From Bacteroidales bacterium (GTDB lineage Bacteria > Bacteroidota > Bacteroidia > Bacteroidales > Bacteroidaceae), in assembly GCA_004554665.1 (NCBI GenBank), contig SFKY01000022.1, positions 1-33,677 of the forward strand: a DNA stretch of 33,677 bases, given 5' to 3'. Positions 14,425 to 22,003 of the stretch are shown piece by piece. Numbering within the stretch: the stretch's first letter is position 1; each line of letters opens with the position of its first letter. A program made the position numbers and the translations under genes. The notes below the pieces were generated by a model. It was not told the DNA's origin and ran no database searches. It saw nothing but the letters and a program-made list of their open reading frames with translations.

Positions 14425-16649
14425 CACCTATGGAAATGACGCTTGATGCCATCCTCGAAGCTTACAACGCCCACGGGCGTGTGTGGGAGACCCAAGAGAG
14501 GGTGCGCGATTATATCAGGGACCATTCACTGTACAGTTTCCAGGACCGTATCGAGTCGGTAATGGCCAATTATGCGCTTATGCTCGATTATCTGGAACGT
14601 GGATTCAAGGACGATAAGCGCGACCGTTTTTACCAAGAGGCGGTGGCTGAAACCTATCGGTTGATACAGGATTTGCGGATAGCCGATCGCAAAAAGACCA
14701 ATCCCTCGTACAAGGTGGCTGCAGCCCATGCGGCAACGGTGAATATGGACCAGGCGGAAATCAGGAATCGGTTGGAGGGTTTTGTTGCCGATCAGGCCAT
14801 GCTGGCTTTAGAGCCTGACAGTGTGCGTCAGGAGCGGCATAGGGCCCTGTACGAGCGGCATACCGACTATGTAAGCCGACTGTTTGATTCTATTTTTGTT
14901 TCCTCGCAGTGGTCTGAAGCCGAGATGGGATTCTATCTTGACCTGCTGTCTTCTCCTACTGTGGACATCCTTGATGTGCAGGTGCTGGTAAGTGCGGTGA
15001 CGCTCTCGTGTGTCAACGTCTTCGATCCCCGCAAGCAGCAGTTGTTGTGCGACCTCTTCCTTGCCTCTGCCGACGAGCATGTACGGCAGCGCGCATTGGT
15101 GGGCTGGGCTTTTTCGCTCCGTTGGGACGAAAAGATGATGCTGGATCGGCAACGGCGTTCGGCGTTGAAACTTATGGCACACGATACGGGTTGCCGACAG
15201 CTCATGGAGTTGCAAAAACAGATGGTATATTGCGTGAATGCCGAAGCCGACAACCGTAAGATACAGCGTGATATCATGCCCACGTTGCTCAACAACAGTC
15301 ACCTGCAAATCACAAAGTTCGGAATTGCCGAGAAAGAGGAAGATTCGCTGCGTGATATCCTGCATCCTGATGCAGACGAGAAAGCCATGGACGAGGTGGA
15401 GGCCACCATCGCCAAGATGAGGGAGATGGAGAAATCGGGCTCAGATATCTATTTCGGTGGTTTCCGTCACATGAAGCGTTACGCTTTCTTCTATACGCTC
15501 AGCAATTGGTTTGTCCCGTTTTTTACCGACCATCCCTATCTCCGAAATTTTATCGGAAAGCATCCCGGCAACGATGTCATTTTGGGCAATGTCCTCTCTG
15601 GCGGTCCTTTCTGCAACAGCGACAAGTATAGTTTTGCCTTTGCTTTTTCGCAAGTCATCGACCGCATCCCTGATAACCTCAAGGAGATGTTGCGGGGCGG
15701 GTCGGTGGGTATGGTCATGGTACCCGAGAGTGAGCAGCAGAGTCCTGCCTACATCCGCCGCATGTATTTACAGGATCTTTATCGCTTCTTCCAACTCTAT
15801 TCGAGCAAGGGAGACTTCACCGATCCTTTCCTCTCTACTCGCCATGCGGGCGAACCGAATGTCTTTGTGGGCATTGGCGACATTTTCGGAGGCACACAGA
15901 TGGGGCTGTGGTATCTCGATTTTCTACGCTTCGTGTCCAAGTTTGGTGCAGCCGACTCATTGGGCTGCCGTGGTGCGGTAACAGACATCTGTGCCTTTCA
16001 CCAAGATCCTGACAACAGGGACTACCAGTTGTTTGTGGCTTACGACCACCTGAAGTATGGTGATCCCGAGCAGGCGCTTCCTGTCTTCCGTCGGCTTACA
16101 GACTGTGATCCGCACGACGAATGGGCGCTCAAGGGGCTTGTACGTTACTATCTTTTGCGCCATCGTTATGATGATGCTGAGAAAGTGTGCCGGCAGTTGG
16201 TCGATTTGCGTCCCGGTCACATTGTATATCAACTCAATCTCTGCGTATGTCTTATCTCTCTCGGCAGGAGCAATGAGGCCATGCCCACGCTCTATAAACT
16301 CGACTATGAGCACCCTGACCATCCCGATGTGCAGCGGGTGCTGGCATGGGGACAGATGAATGGAGGAAAGTACGTACAGGCGCTGGGTGTGTACCAGAAA
16401 CTGTGTGCAGGGCCATCTGTAGCCCCTGACGACTGGCTCAACCAAGGCTACAGCCTGTGGCTGACGGGAGACGTAGCCGCAGCTGTGGCTTCCTTCAGGC
16501 GGTATGTTGAGCAGATGGGCCGTAAATTGCCTGCCGACGTGGACGTATTGATGGAGGCTTTCGGCAAAGATGCCGACTTCTTGTCGAAGCAAGGAGTTTC
16601 AGAGACCGACAGGCGGCTGATAGTCGATTTAGCAAGCCGTTCGTCATAG
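14421..16649 (+). CDS. Large TPR-containing protein of unknown function
   Basis: This protein has 742 residues from GTG at 14421, which overlaps the lipoprotein stop, or 739 from the ATG at 14430. There is no signal peptide or membrane segment, so it is probably cytoplasmic. Residues 1 to about 530 are mostly helical and match no family I recognise; an aromatic-rich block (FRHMKRYAFFYTLSNWFVPF) lies near 350-370. From about 535 to 720 there are several degenerate tetratricopeptide repeats, for example GDPEQALPVFRRLTDCDPHD and RYDDAEKVCRQLVDLRPGH, suggesting protein-protein contacts. Coupling to the lipoprotein gene suggests a shared process. I cannot name a function. Confidence 0.8.
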   Translation: MTPMEMTLDAILEAYNAHGRVWETQERVRDYIRDHSLYSFQDRIESVMANYALMLDYLERGFKDDKRDRFYQEAVAETYRLIQDLRIADRKKTNPSYKVAAAHAATVNMDQAEIRNRLEGFVADQAMLALEPDSVRQERHRALYERHTDYVSRLFDSIFVSSQWSEAEMGFYLDLLSSPTVDILDVQVLVSAVTLSCVNVFDPRKQQLLCDLFLASADEHVRQRALVGWAFSLRWDEKMMLDRQRRSALKLMAHDTGCRQLMELQKQMVYCVNAEADNRKIQRDIMPTLLNNSHLQITKFGIAEKEEDSLRDILHPDADEKAMDEVEATIAKMREMEKSGSDIYFGGFRHMKRYAFFYTLSNWFVPFFTDHPYLRNFIGKHPGNDVILGNVLSGGPFCNSDKYSFAFAFSQVIDRIPDNLKEMLRGGSVGMVMVPESEQQSPAYIRRMYLQDLYRFFQLYSSKGDFTDPFLSTRHAGEPNVFVGIGDIFGGTQMGLWYLDFLRFVSKFGAADSLGCRGAVTDICAFHQDPDNRDYQLFVAYDHLKYGDPEQALPVFRRLTDCDPHDEWALKGLVRYYLLRHRYDDAEKVCRQLVDLRPGHIVYQLNLCVCLISLGRSNEAMPTLYKLDYEHPDHPDVQRVLAWGQMNGGKYVQALGVYQKLCAGPSVAPDDWLNQGYSLWLTGDVAAAVASFRRYVEQMGRKLPADVDVLMEAFGKDADFLSKQGVSETDRRLIVDLASRSS

Positions 16650-16674
16650 CCCGAATTACTCACAATAACAACAA

Positions 16675-16728
16675 ACAAGGCGACATACGGTGAGGTACAT
16701 CTTATACCTGTTCCGTAGGTCGCCTTGT
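16675..16728. terminator. Long multi-part hairpin between the TPR gene and thrC
   Basis: The 54-base sequence folds as a 10-base outer stem (ACAAGGCGAC/GTCGCCTTGT), a TACGG/CCGTA stem and an AGGTA/TACCT stem around a 7-base loop, separated by small bulges. It lies 25 bases after the TPR gene stop and 34 bases after the thrC stop on the other strand, so it may end or protect both transcripts. There is no T-run on either side, so Rho-independent termination is uncertain. Confidence 0.55.
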
Positions 16729-16762
16729 CTGTTGCCTATTTGGGGAGACTCTTCCCTTTATA

Positions 16763-18070
16763 TCATTGCTTCATGAGATAGGCTTTGAAGTCTTCAAACT
16801 GGCTTGAGAGGGGCACCGTCTGTTTCTCGCCCTGCATGAAGGCGGCCAAGCGAGCCGGTATCTCAATGTCTGTGGCCAAGATTTCGTCCACTTTCTCCTT
16901 GAACTTGGCGGGGTGGGCCGTCTCGAGGAATACACCTGTCTCTCCAACTTTCAATCCTTCTTTCAATGCCTGATAGCCGCATGCTCCGTGTGGGTCGAGC
17001 ACATAACCTGTAGCCTCGTGGCAAGCACGCATGGTTTGCCGAATCTGTTCATCACTATATGTAGCACCGCTTACCAAGTCTGCTATGCGCTCATGTGACC
17101 CTCCGTAGAGATCATAGATGCGGGCAAAGTTGCTCGGGGCACCCACGTCCATAGCGTTGGCCAGTGTCTGCAGGCTCGGTTTGGGGGCGTAGACACCTGT
17201 CTGCAGGTACTGGTAGAAGATGTCGTTGGCGTTGTTGGCTGCAATAAACCGGTGAACGGGCAGCCCCATCTCGCGTCCGAATATACCTGCGGTGATATTG
17301 CCGAAATTTCCACTCGGCACGCACACCACCAATCGGTTGCCGGTTTCGTGCAGATGGCGTTTGAGTTGTGCATAGGCATGGAAATAGTAAAAAGCCTGTG
17401 GCAGAAAACGTGCCACATTGATGGAGTTAGCGCTGGTCAGTACGAGATGGCGGTTTAGTTCCTCGTCCATGAAGGAGTTTTTCACTAATGCCTGACAGTC
17501 ATCAAACACGCCATCGACCTCGATGGCTGTGATGTTGTGCCCCAACGTGGTGAATTGGCTCTCCTGGATGCGGCTCACCTTGCCCTTGGGATATAGCACA
17601 TAGACATGGATGCCTTCCACGCCCAGAAATCCGTTGGCCACTGCGCTCCCTGTGTCACCGCTCGTGGCTACCAGTACATTGATACGATTTTTCCCCTCTT
17701 TGCGGATGAAGTATTGGAGCAGGCGGGCCATGAAGCGGGCGCCTACATCCTTGAACGCGAGTGTTGGGCCGTGGAACAATTCGAGCGCGAAGATGTCTTT
17801 CTCCACCTCTGCTACGGGGCAGTCGAAGACCAGTGTGTCGTAGACAATGCTGCGCAGGTCATCGGCAGGTATATCTTCGCCGAAAAAGGCGTCGGCTACG
17901 TGATAGGCAATCTCTTGGAAAGCCATTTCCTCGATATGCTCGAAGAATGATGGGGGCAGAGGACGAATATGTTCAGGCATATAGAGCCCCTTGTCCTCAG
18001 CCAGGCCCTTGACCACTGCTTTTTCGAGCGTGGCCACAGGGGCTTGTCGGTTGGTCGAATAATATTTCAT
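16763..18070 (-). CDS. thrC: Threonine synthase
   Basis: ThrC converts O-phosphohomoserine to threonine with pyridoxal phosphate. The 435-residue protein starts MKYYSTNRQ, as in the long ThrC class. The PLP Lys107 lies in GPTLAFKDVG, with VATSGDTGSAVANGF and CVPSGNFGNITAG for cofactor and phosphate binding. ATG start, 6 bases after the apgM-like gene, making it the last gene of the threonine operon. The hairpin at 16675-16728 follows. Confidence 0.96.
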   Translation of the reverse strand: MKYYSTNRQAPVATLEKAVVKGLAEDKGLYMPEHIRPLPPSFFEHIEEMAFQEIAYHVADAFFGEDIPADDLRSIVYDTLVFDCPVAEVEKDIFALELFHGPTLAFKDVGARFMARLLQYFIRKEGKNRINVLVATSGDTGSAVANGFLGVEGIHVYVLYPKGKVSRIQESQFTTLGHNITAIEVDGVFDDCQALVKNSFMDEELNRHLVLTSANSINVARFLPQAFYYFHAYAQLKRHLHETGNRLVVCVPSGNFGNITAGIFGREMGLPVHRFIAANNANDIFYQYLQTGVYAPKPSLQTLANAMDVGAPSNFARIYDLYGGSHERIADLVSGATYSDEQIRQTMRACHEATGYVLDPHGACGYQALKEGLKVGETGVFLETAHPAKFKEKVDEILATDIEIPARLAAFMQGEKQTVPLSSQFEDFKAYLMKQ

Positions 18071-18076
18071 AAAGCG

Positions 18077-19306
18077 TTACTCGTTCATAAATGTGTCCAT
18101 AAACTGTTGGAGACGGATAAGTCCGTAACTGCCAGACATACAACTTACCTCATCAAAGCGTTGCACGTCATCGGCCTCAATGCCCTTGTGCCAGATGGCA
18201 AAGGGTACCGGTTCGCCCACATGGGTACGGATTTCGACTGGCGTGGGATGGTCTGGAAGCAGGGCCACGCTCACGGCCTCGTCCCAGGTGTCGATGGCCT
18301 CGAGTACGGGGCGCACGATGCGTCGGTCGAGATATTCGATGGTCTGCAACTTGAGTTCCAGGTCGCCGTCGTGGCCGGCTTCGTCACTGGCTTCGATGTG
18401 CAGGAATACAAAATCCTCGTCGCGCAGCGCGCGGATGGCGGCTTCGGCTTTTCCCTCATAGTTGGTGTTGGCCATGCCAGTAGCACCTTCCACCACGATG
18501 CGTCGCAATCCGGCATAGTGGCCGATGCCCCTAATCAAATCTACCGCCGATACCACGCTTCCATGCTTAATCTGTGGGTAGCGTTGGGGCAAGGTTTGCA
18601 TGCTGGGACGATACCCGCCGCTCCACGGCCATATCGAATTGGCCTGTGCCGACGGCGGACGCTGGCGGTTGAAAGGATGCGCGCTGAGCAATTGTTGCGA
18701 ACGCAGGATGAGCTCATTGATGAGGGCTGCTGTCTCGGCTGCTGTCATCCGGCCCGGTTCCACCGGGGCATCGGGCTCGGGCTTGACCAGCAGCGGTTCC
18801 CATGCCTCGTTGGGATGGTCATGCGGCGGTGCGCAGACGATGTGCTTGCTTCCGCCGTGTATCACCAACAGATGCCGATACTGTATGCCCGTAATGAAGT
18901 GCACACGGTCATTGCCCAGTTCGCTGTTGAGGTATTGGATGAGCCGGTCGCCCTCTTCGGTGGTGAGATGGCCGCCGTGATGGAAGCGTATCTTGCCATC
19001 GCCGAGCGTGATGATGTTACAGCGCAGCGCCAAGTCGTCCGGGCGCATGTCGTAACCTATGCTGGCCGCTTCGAGCGGACCTCTTCCCTCATACACTTGC
19101 TGCAGGTCGTAGCCCAGAATGGCGGTATTGGCCACCTCAGAGCCGGGTTGGAACCCGTCGGGGATAGTGACCAGCCTGCCCGTCTTGCCTTCGCGGGCTA
19201 TGCGGTCCATGTAGGGCGTATCTGCATACTGCAGCGGGGTGAGGCCACCAAGCCGTTGGATGGGATGGTCGGCCATACCGTCGCCCAAGATGATGATATG
19301 CTTCAT
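18077..19306 (-). CDS. Phosphoglycerate-mutase-like protein, probable alternative homoserine kinase
   Basis: The 409-residue protein belongs to the archaeal-type cofactor-independent phosphoglycerate mutase (ApgM) branch of the alkaline phosphatase superfamily. Visible metal and catalytic sites are LGDGMAD with Asp9, PGSEVANTAILGYD with Ser56, DEAGHDGD, and LLPDHPTP. It sits between thrA and thrC with gaps of 4 and 6 bases, where thrB would be expected, and no GHMP-type ThrB is in the window. From memory, relatives in Bacteroides and Desulfovibrio were assigned homoserine kinase activity from genetic fitness data; here the role is inferred. The start is the ATG at 19304-19306, since the upstream extension overlaps thrA. 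Confidence 0.8.
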   Translation of the reverse strand: MKHIIILGDGMADHPIQRLGGLTPLQYADTPYMDRIAREGKTGRLVTIPDGFQPGSEVANTAILGYDLQQVYEGRGPLEAASIGYDMRPDDLALRCNIITLGDGKIRFHHGGHLTTEEGDRLIQYLNSELGNDRVHFITGIQYRHLLVIHGGSKHIVCAPPHDHPNEAWEPLLVKPEPDAPVEPGRMTAAETAALINELILRSQQLLSAHPFNRQRPPSAQANSIWPWSGGYRPSMQTLPQRYPQIKHGSVVSAVDLIRGIGHYAGLRRIVVEGATGMANTNYEGKAEAAIRALRDEDFVFLHIEASDEAGHDGDLELKLQTIEYLDRRIVRPVLEAIDTWDEAVSVALLPDHPTPVEIRTHVGEPVPFAIWHKGIEADDVQRFDEVSCMSGSYGLIRLQQFMDTFMNE

Positions 19307-19310
19307 AGGC

Positions 19311-21746
19311 TTAGATATTGGCGATGGACATGATGTTGGCAAACACGCCGGCAGCCGTCACACCAGCTCCGGCTCCGTAGCCCTGTATGAGCATGGGGAA
19401 CTCTTTGTAGCGCTCGGTGGTAAGCAATACGATGTTGTTGCTGCCCTTCAGGTTATAGAAAGGGTGACCTTTCTCTACCTCGCGCAGGGCAACGCTGCCG
19501 CGGCCTTGGTTCATTGTGGCCACAAACCGCCACCGCTTGTCGGCTGCTTCAAGCCGTTGGCGACGCACTTCAAAACCTTCGTCCAACTGGGGTAGCCGCT
19601 TCCAGAACTCGTCGGTGCTTCCCTCAAAGAACTCGTCGGGGACAAAGAGGTGCTTCTCCACGTCTTCCTGCTCGATGCGATAGCCTGCTTCGCGGGTGAG
19701 TATCACCAGCTTGCGGATTACGTCGGTGCCGCTCAGGTCGATGCGTGGGTCGGGTTCCGAATACCCGCTCTCCTTGGCGCGCCGTACAGTCTCAGAGAAG
19801 GGGACAGTGGCCGACAGCTCATTAAAGATAAAGTTGAGCGTGCCGCTCAGTACCGCTTCTATCTTCAGTATCTTATCGCCGGAGTTACGCAGGTCGTTGA
19901 TGGTGCCGATGATGGGAAGACCAGCGCCCACATTGGTCTCGAAACGGTAAATGACGCCGCGGTTGAGCGCCGTATGCTTGAGTTTGGTATAGCTCTCATA
20001 GTCGGATGAAGCTGCAATCTTGTTGGCTGCCACCACATTGATATTGTGCTCCAAAAACACTTGGTATAGTGCGGCTACCTCTTTGCTGGCCGTACAGTCT
20101 ACAAACACCGAGTTGAAGATGTTCATGTGCAGAATCATGTCGCGCAGGTGCTCCGGACTACTGGGCTCGGAGGCATCCAGCGCCTCACGGTACGTGTTGA
20201 GGTCCAGCCCGTCGTGGTCGAAGATGGCACGCTTGGATGAGGCGATGCCCACCACATTCAGCTTCAGGCGCGAGTGTTCTTTCAGTTCTTCGTACTGTGA
20301 ACGTATCTGTTCGATGAGCATGCCGCCCACCGTGCCCACTCCGCAAATGAACAGGTTGAGGACCTTGTACTCGGAGAGGAAAAAAGAGTCGTGCAGCACG
20401 TTGAGTGCCTTGCGCAGGTAGCGGCCGTCAACCACAAACGAGATGTTGGTCTCTGATGCGCCCTGTGCACAGGCGATGACAGAGATGCCGCTACGGCCTA
20501 ACGTGCCGAAGAGCTTGCCGGCGATGCCCGGGGTATGTTTCATGTTCTCACCCACGATGGCAATGGTGGCCAGACCGCTCTCGGCGTACATGGGATACAT
20601 GGCACCGGTGGCAATCTCCTTGGCAAATTCGGCGTTGAGCACGTCCACAGCCTTGCTGGCATCGACATCGCGCACACCTATGGAGGTAGAGTTTTCTGAG
20701 GATGCCTGCGATACCATGAACACGGATATGCCGCCGTTGGTGAGGGCGGTGAATATGCGCTGGTTCACACCAATGACACCCACCATCGACAGTCCGGTGA
20801 CCGTGATGAGCGTGGTGCCGCTGATACTCGATATACCCTTGATGGGCTTTCGGTCGTTGTCTACCTTGTTCTTGATGATGGTGCCGGGATTGTCGGGGTT
20901 GAAAGTGTTTTTCACCCGTATCGGGATGTTCTTGACGCACACGGGGTAGATGGTGGGGGGATAGATGACTTTGGCGCCGAAGTTGCACAGCTCCATTGCC
21001 TCCACGTAACTCAGTTCGTTGATGGTGTAGGCGGTCTTGATTACTTTGGGATCGGCCGTCATGAAGCCGTCTACATCGGTCCATATTTCGAGGATTTCGG
21101 CATCGAGTGCCGCTGCGATGATGGCTGCAGTGTAGTCTGAACCGCCCCGACCCAGGTTGGTGGTCTCGTGGGTGTCGCGGTCACGGCTGATGAACCCTGG
21201 AACCACCGAGATGCGTGGCAGGTCGGCAAAAGCCTCGCGTACCAGACGGGTGGTGAGTGCGCTGTCGAGCGTATGCCGGCCGTTCTTGTACTCGGTACGG
21301 ATAAAGTCGCGTGAGTTCATGCGTCGGGAACCGCGGATAAGTGCCGTGACGATGTGCGAACTGATACGCTCGCCATAGCTGACGATGGCATCCTGCGACT
21401 TGCGGCTCAAGTCGTGGATGAGATATACACCGAAGAAGATGCTCTTCAGTTGCTCTAATAGCGTGTCTACAATGTTGAACAGGTCTTCGCGGCTCTTGTT
21501 GTCGGTGATGATGGTATCTATCATCTGGTGGTGACGGTCTACAATCTCGTCGAACGATGTACGCCATGCTTCATCTCCGGTCAATGCCTGCTGGGAAGTA
21601 AAAAGCAGTTTGTCTGTGATGCCGCCCAGGGCGCTTACTACGACTACTACGGGTTGTCGTTTGGCCTCTCTCTCTACAATCTTCTTTAAGCTGGTGATGC
21701 TCTTAACGGAACCTACCGATGTCCCGCCAAACTTTAATACTTTCAT
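19311..21746 (-). CDS. thrA: Bifunctional aspartokinase / homoserine dehydrogenase
   Basis: This 811-residue fusion catalyses the first and third steps from aspartate to homoserine. The kinase part begins MKVLKFGGTSVGS, with GRGGSDYTA (199-207) and TDVDGFMTADP. A regulatory ACT region lies at about 310-460. The homoserine dehydrogenase part has the NAD(P)-binding GVGTVGG (469-475), VAANKIA, and LSGTLNFIFNEL. Start set at the ATG at 21744-21746: the frame stays open upstream, but that stretch runs through the promoter. A consensus promoter lies about 70-100 bases upstream. First gene of thrA-apgM-thrC; threonine feedback through ACT is expected from the family. Confidence 0.95.
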   Translation of the reverse strand: MKVLKFGGTSVGSVKSITSLKKIVEREAKRQPVVVVVSALGGITDKLLFTSQQALTGDEAWRTSFDEIVDRHHQMIDTIITDNKSREDLFNIVDTLLEQLKSIFFGVYLIHDLSRKSQDAIVSYGERISSHIVTALIRGSRRMNSRDFIRTEYKNGRHTLDSALTTRLVREAFADLPRISVVPGFISRDRDTHETTNLGRGGSDYTAAIIAAALDAEILEIWTDVDGFMTADPKVIKTAYTINELSYVEAMELCNFGAKVIYPPTIYPVCVKNIPIRVKNTFNPDNPGTIIKNKVDNDRKPIKGISSISGTTLITVTGLSMVGVIGVNQRIFTALTNGGISVFMVSQASSENSTSIGVRDVDASKAVDVLNAEFAKEIATGAMYPMYAESGLATIAIVGENMKHTPGIAGKLFGTLGRSGISVIACAQGASETNISFVVDGRYLRKALNVLHDSFFLSEYKVLNLFICGVGTVGGMLIEQIRSQYEELKEHSRLKLNVVGIASSKRAIFDHDGLDLNTYREALDASEPSSPEHLRDMILHMNIFNSVFVDCTASKEVAALYQVFLEHNINVVAANKIAASSDYESYTKLKHTALNRGVIYRFETNVGAGLPIIGTINDLRNSGDKILKIEAVLSGTLNFIFNELSATVPFSETVRRAKESGYSEPDPRIDLSGTDVIRKLVILTREAGYRIEQEDVEKHLFVPDEFFEGSTDEFWKRLPQLDEGFEVRRQRLEAADKRWRFVATMNQGRGSVALREVEKGHPFYNLKGSNNIVLLTTERYKEFPMLIQGYGAGAGVTAAGVFANIMSIANI

Positions 21747-21814
21747 ATCATACTCTACTTTTATTACTATTAAGCAATCCCCCTGACAAATGGGGTCGTT
21801 GCAAAACTTGGGTA

Positions 21815-21845
21815 CAAAGATACAGCATGTCCATGACAAATCAAA
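21815..21845 (-). promoter_or_regulatory. Promoter of the threonine operon
   Basis: On the minus strand TTTG (21842-21845), 19 bases, then TATCTTTG (21815-21822) is an ideal Bacteroidota promoter. It leaves a leader of about 60 bases with a small CCCC/GGGG hairpin. I saw no threonine-rich leader peptide or riboswitch in that leader. Confidence 0.78.
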
Positions 21846-21925
21846 ACAAAAAACCAAGTTTTTTTTTACTTTTATTAAAGATTTGCCCAGCAGTAGGGTC
21901 ATCTGTCATCAGAGGAGGAAAGGAG

Positions 21926-21977
21926 GAAAAACTGAGCGCCGGCCAGCAGGCGGAAAACCGTCTTGCCAGTCGGCGCT
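21926..21977 (-). terminator. Intrinsic terminator after rho
   Basis: On the minus strand arms AGCGCC/GGCGCT enclose an internally paired stem (including CGG-TTTT-CCG), followed three bases on by TTTTT. It lies 27 bases beyond the rho stop and before the thrA promoter, so it separates the two units. Confidence 0.7.
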
Positions 21978-22003
21978 TGGTATATAGGGCGTGTCGCCTT
22001 GTA

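Noticed and set aside
21747..21902. A 52-residue N-terminal extension of thrA
   Set aside because: It overlaps the consensus promoter at 21815-21845, and the kinase signature KFGGTS starts directly after the ATG at 21746.
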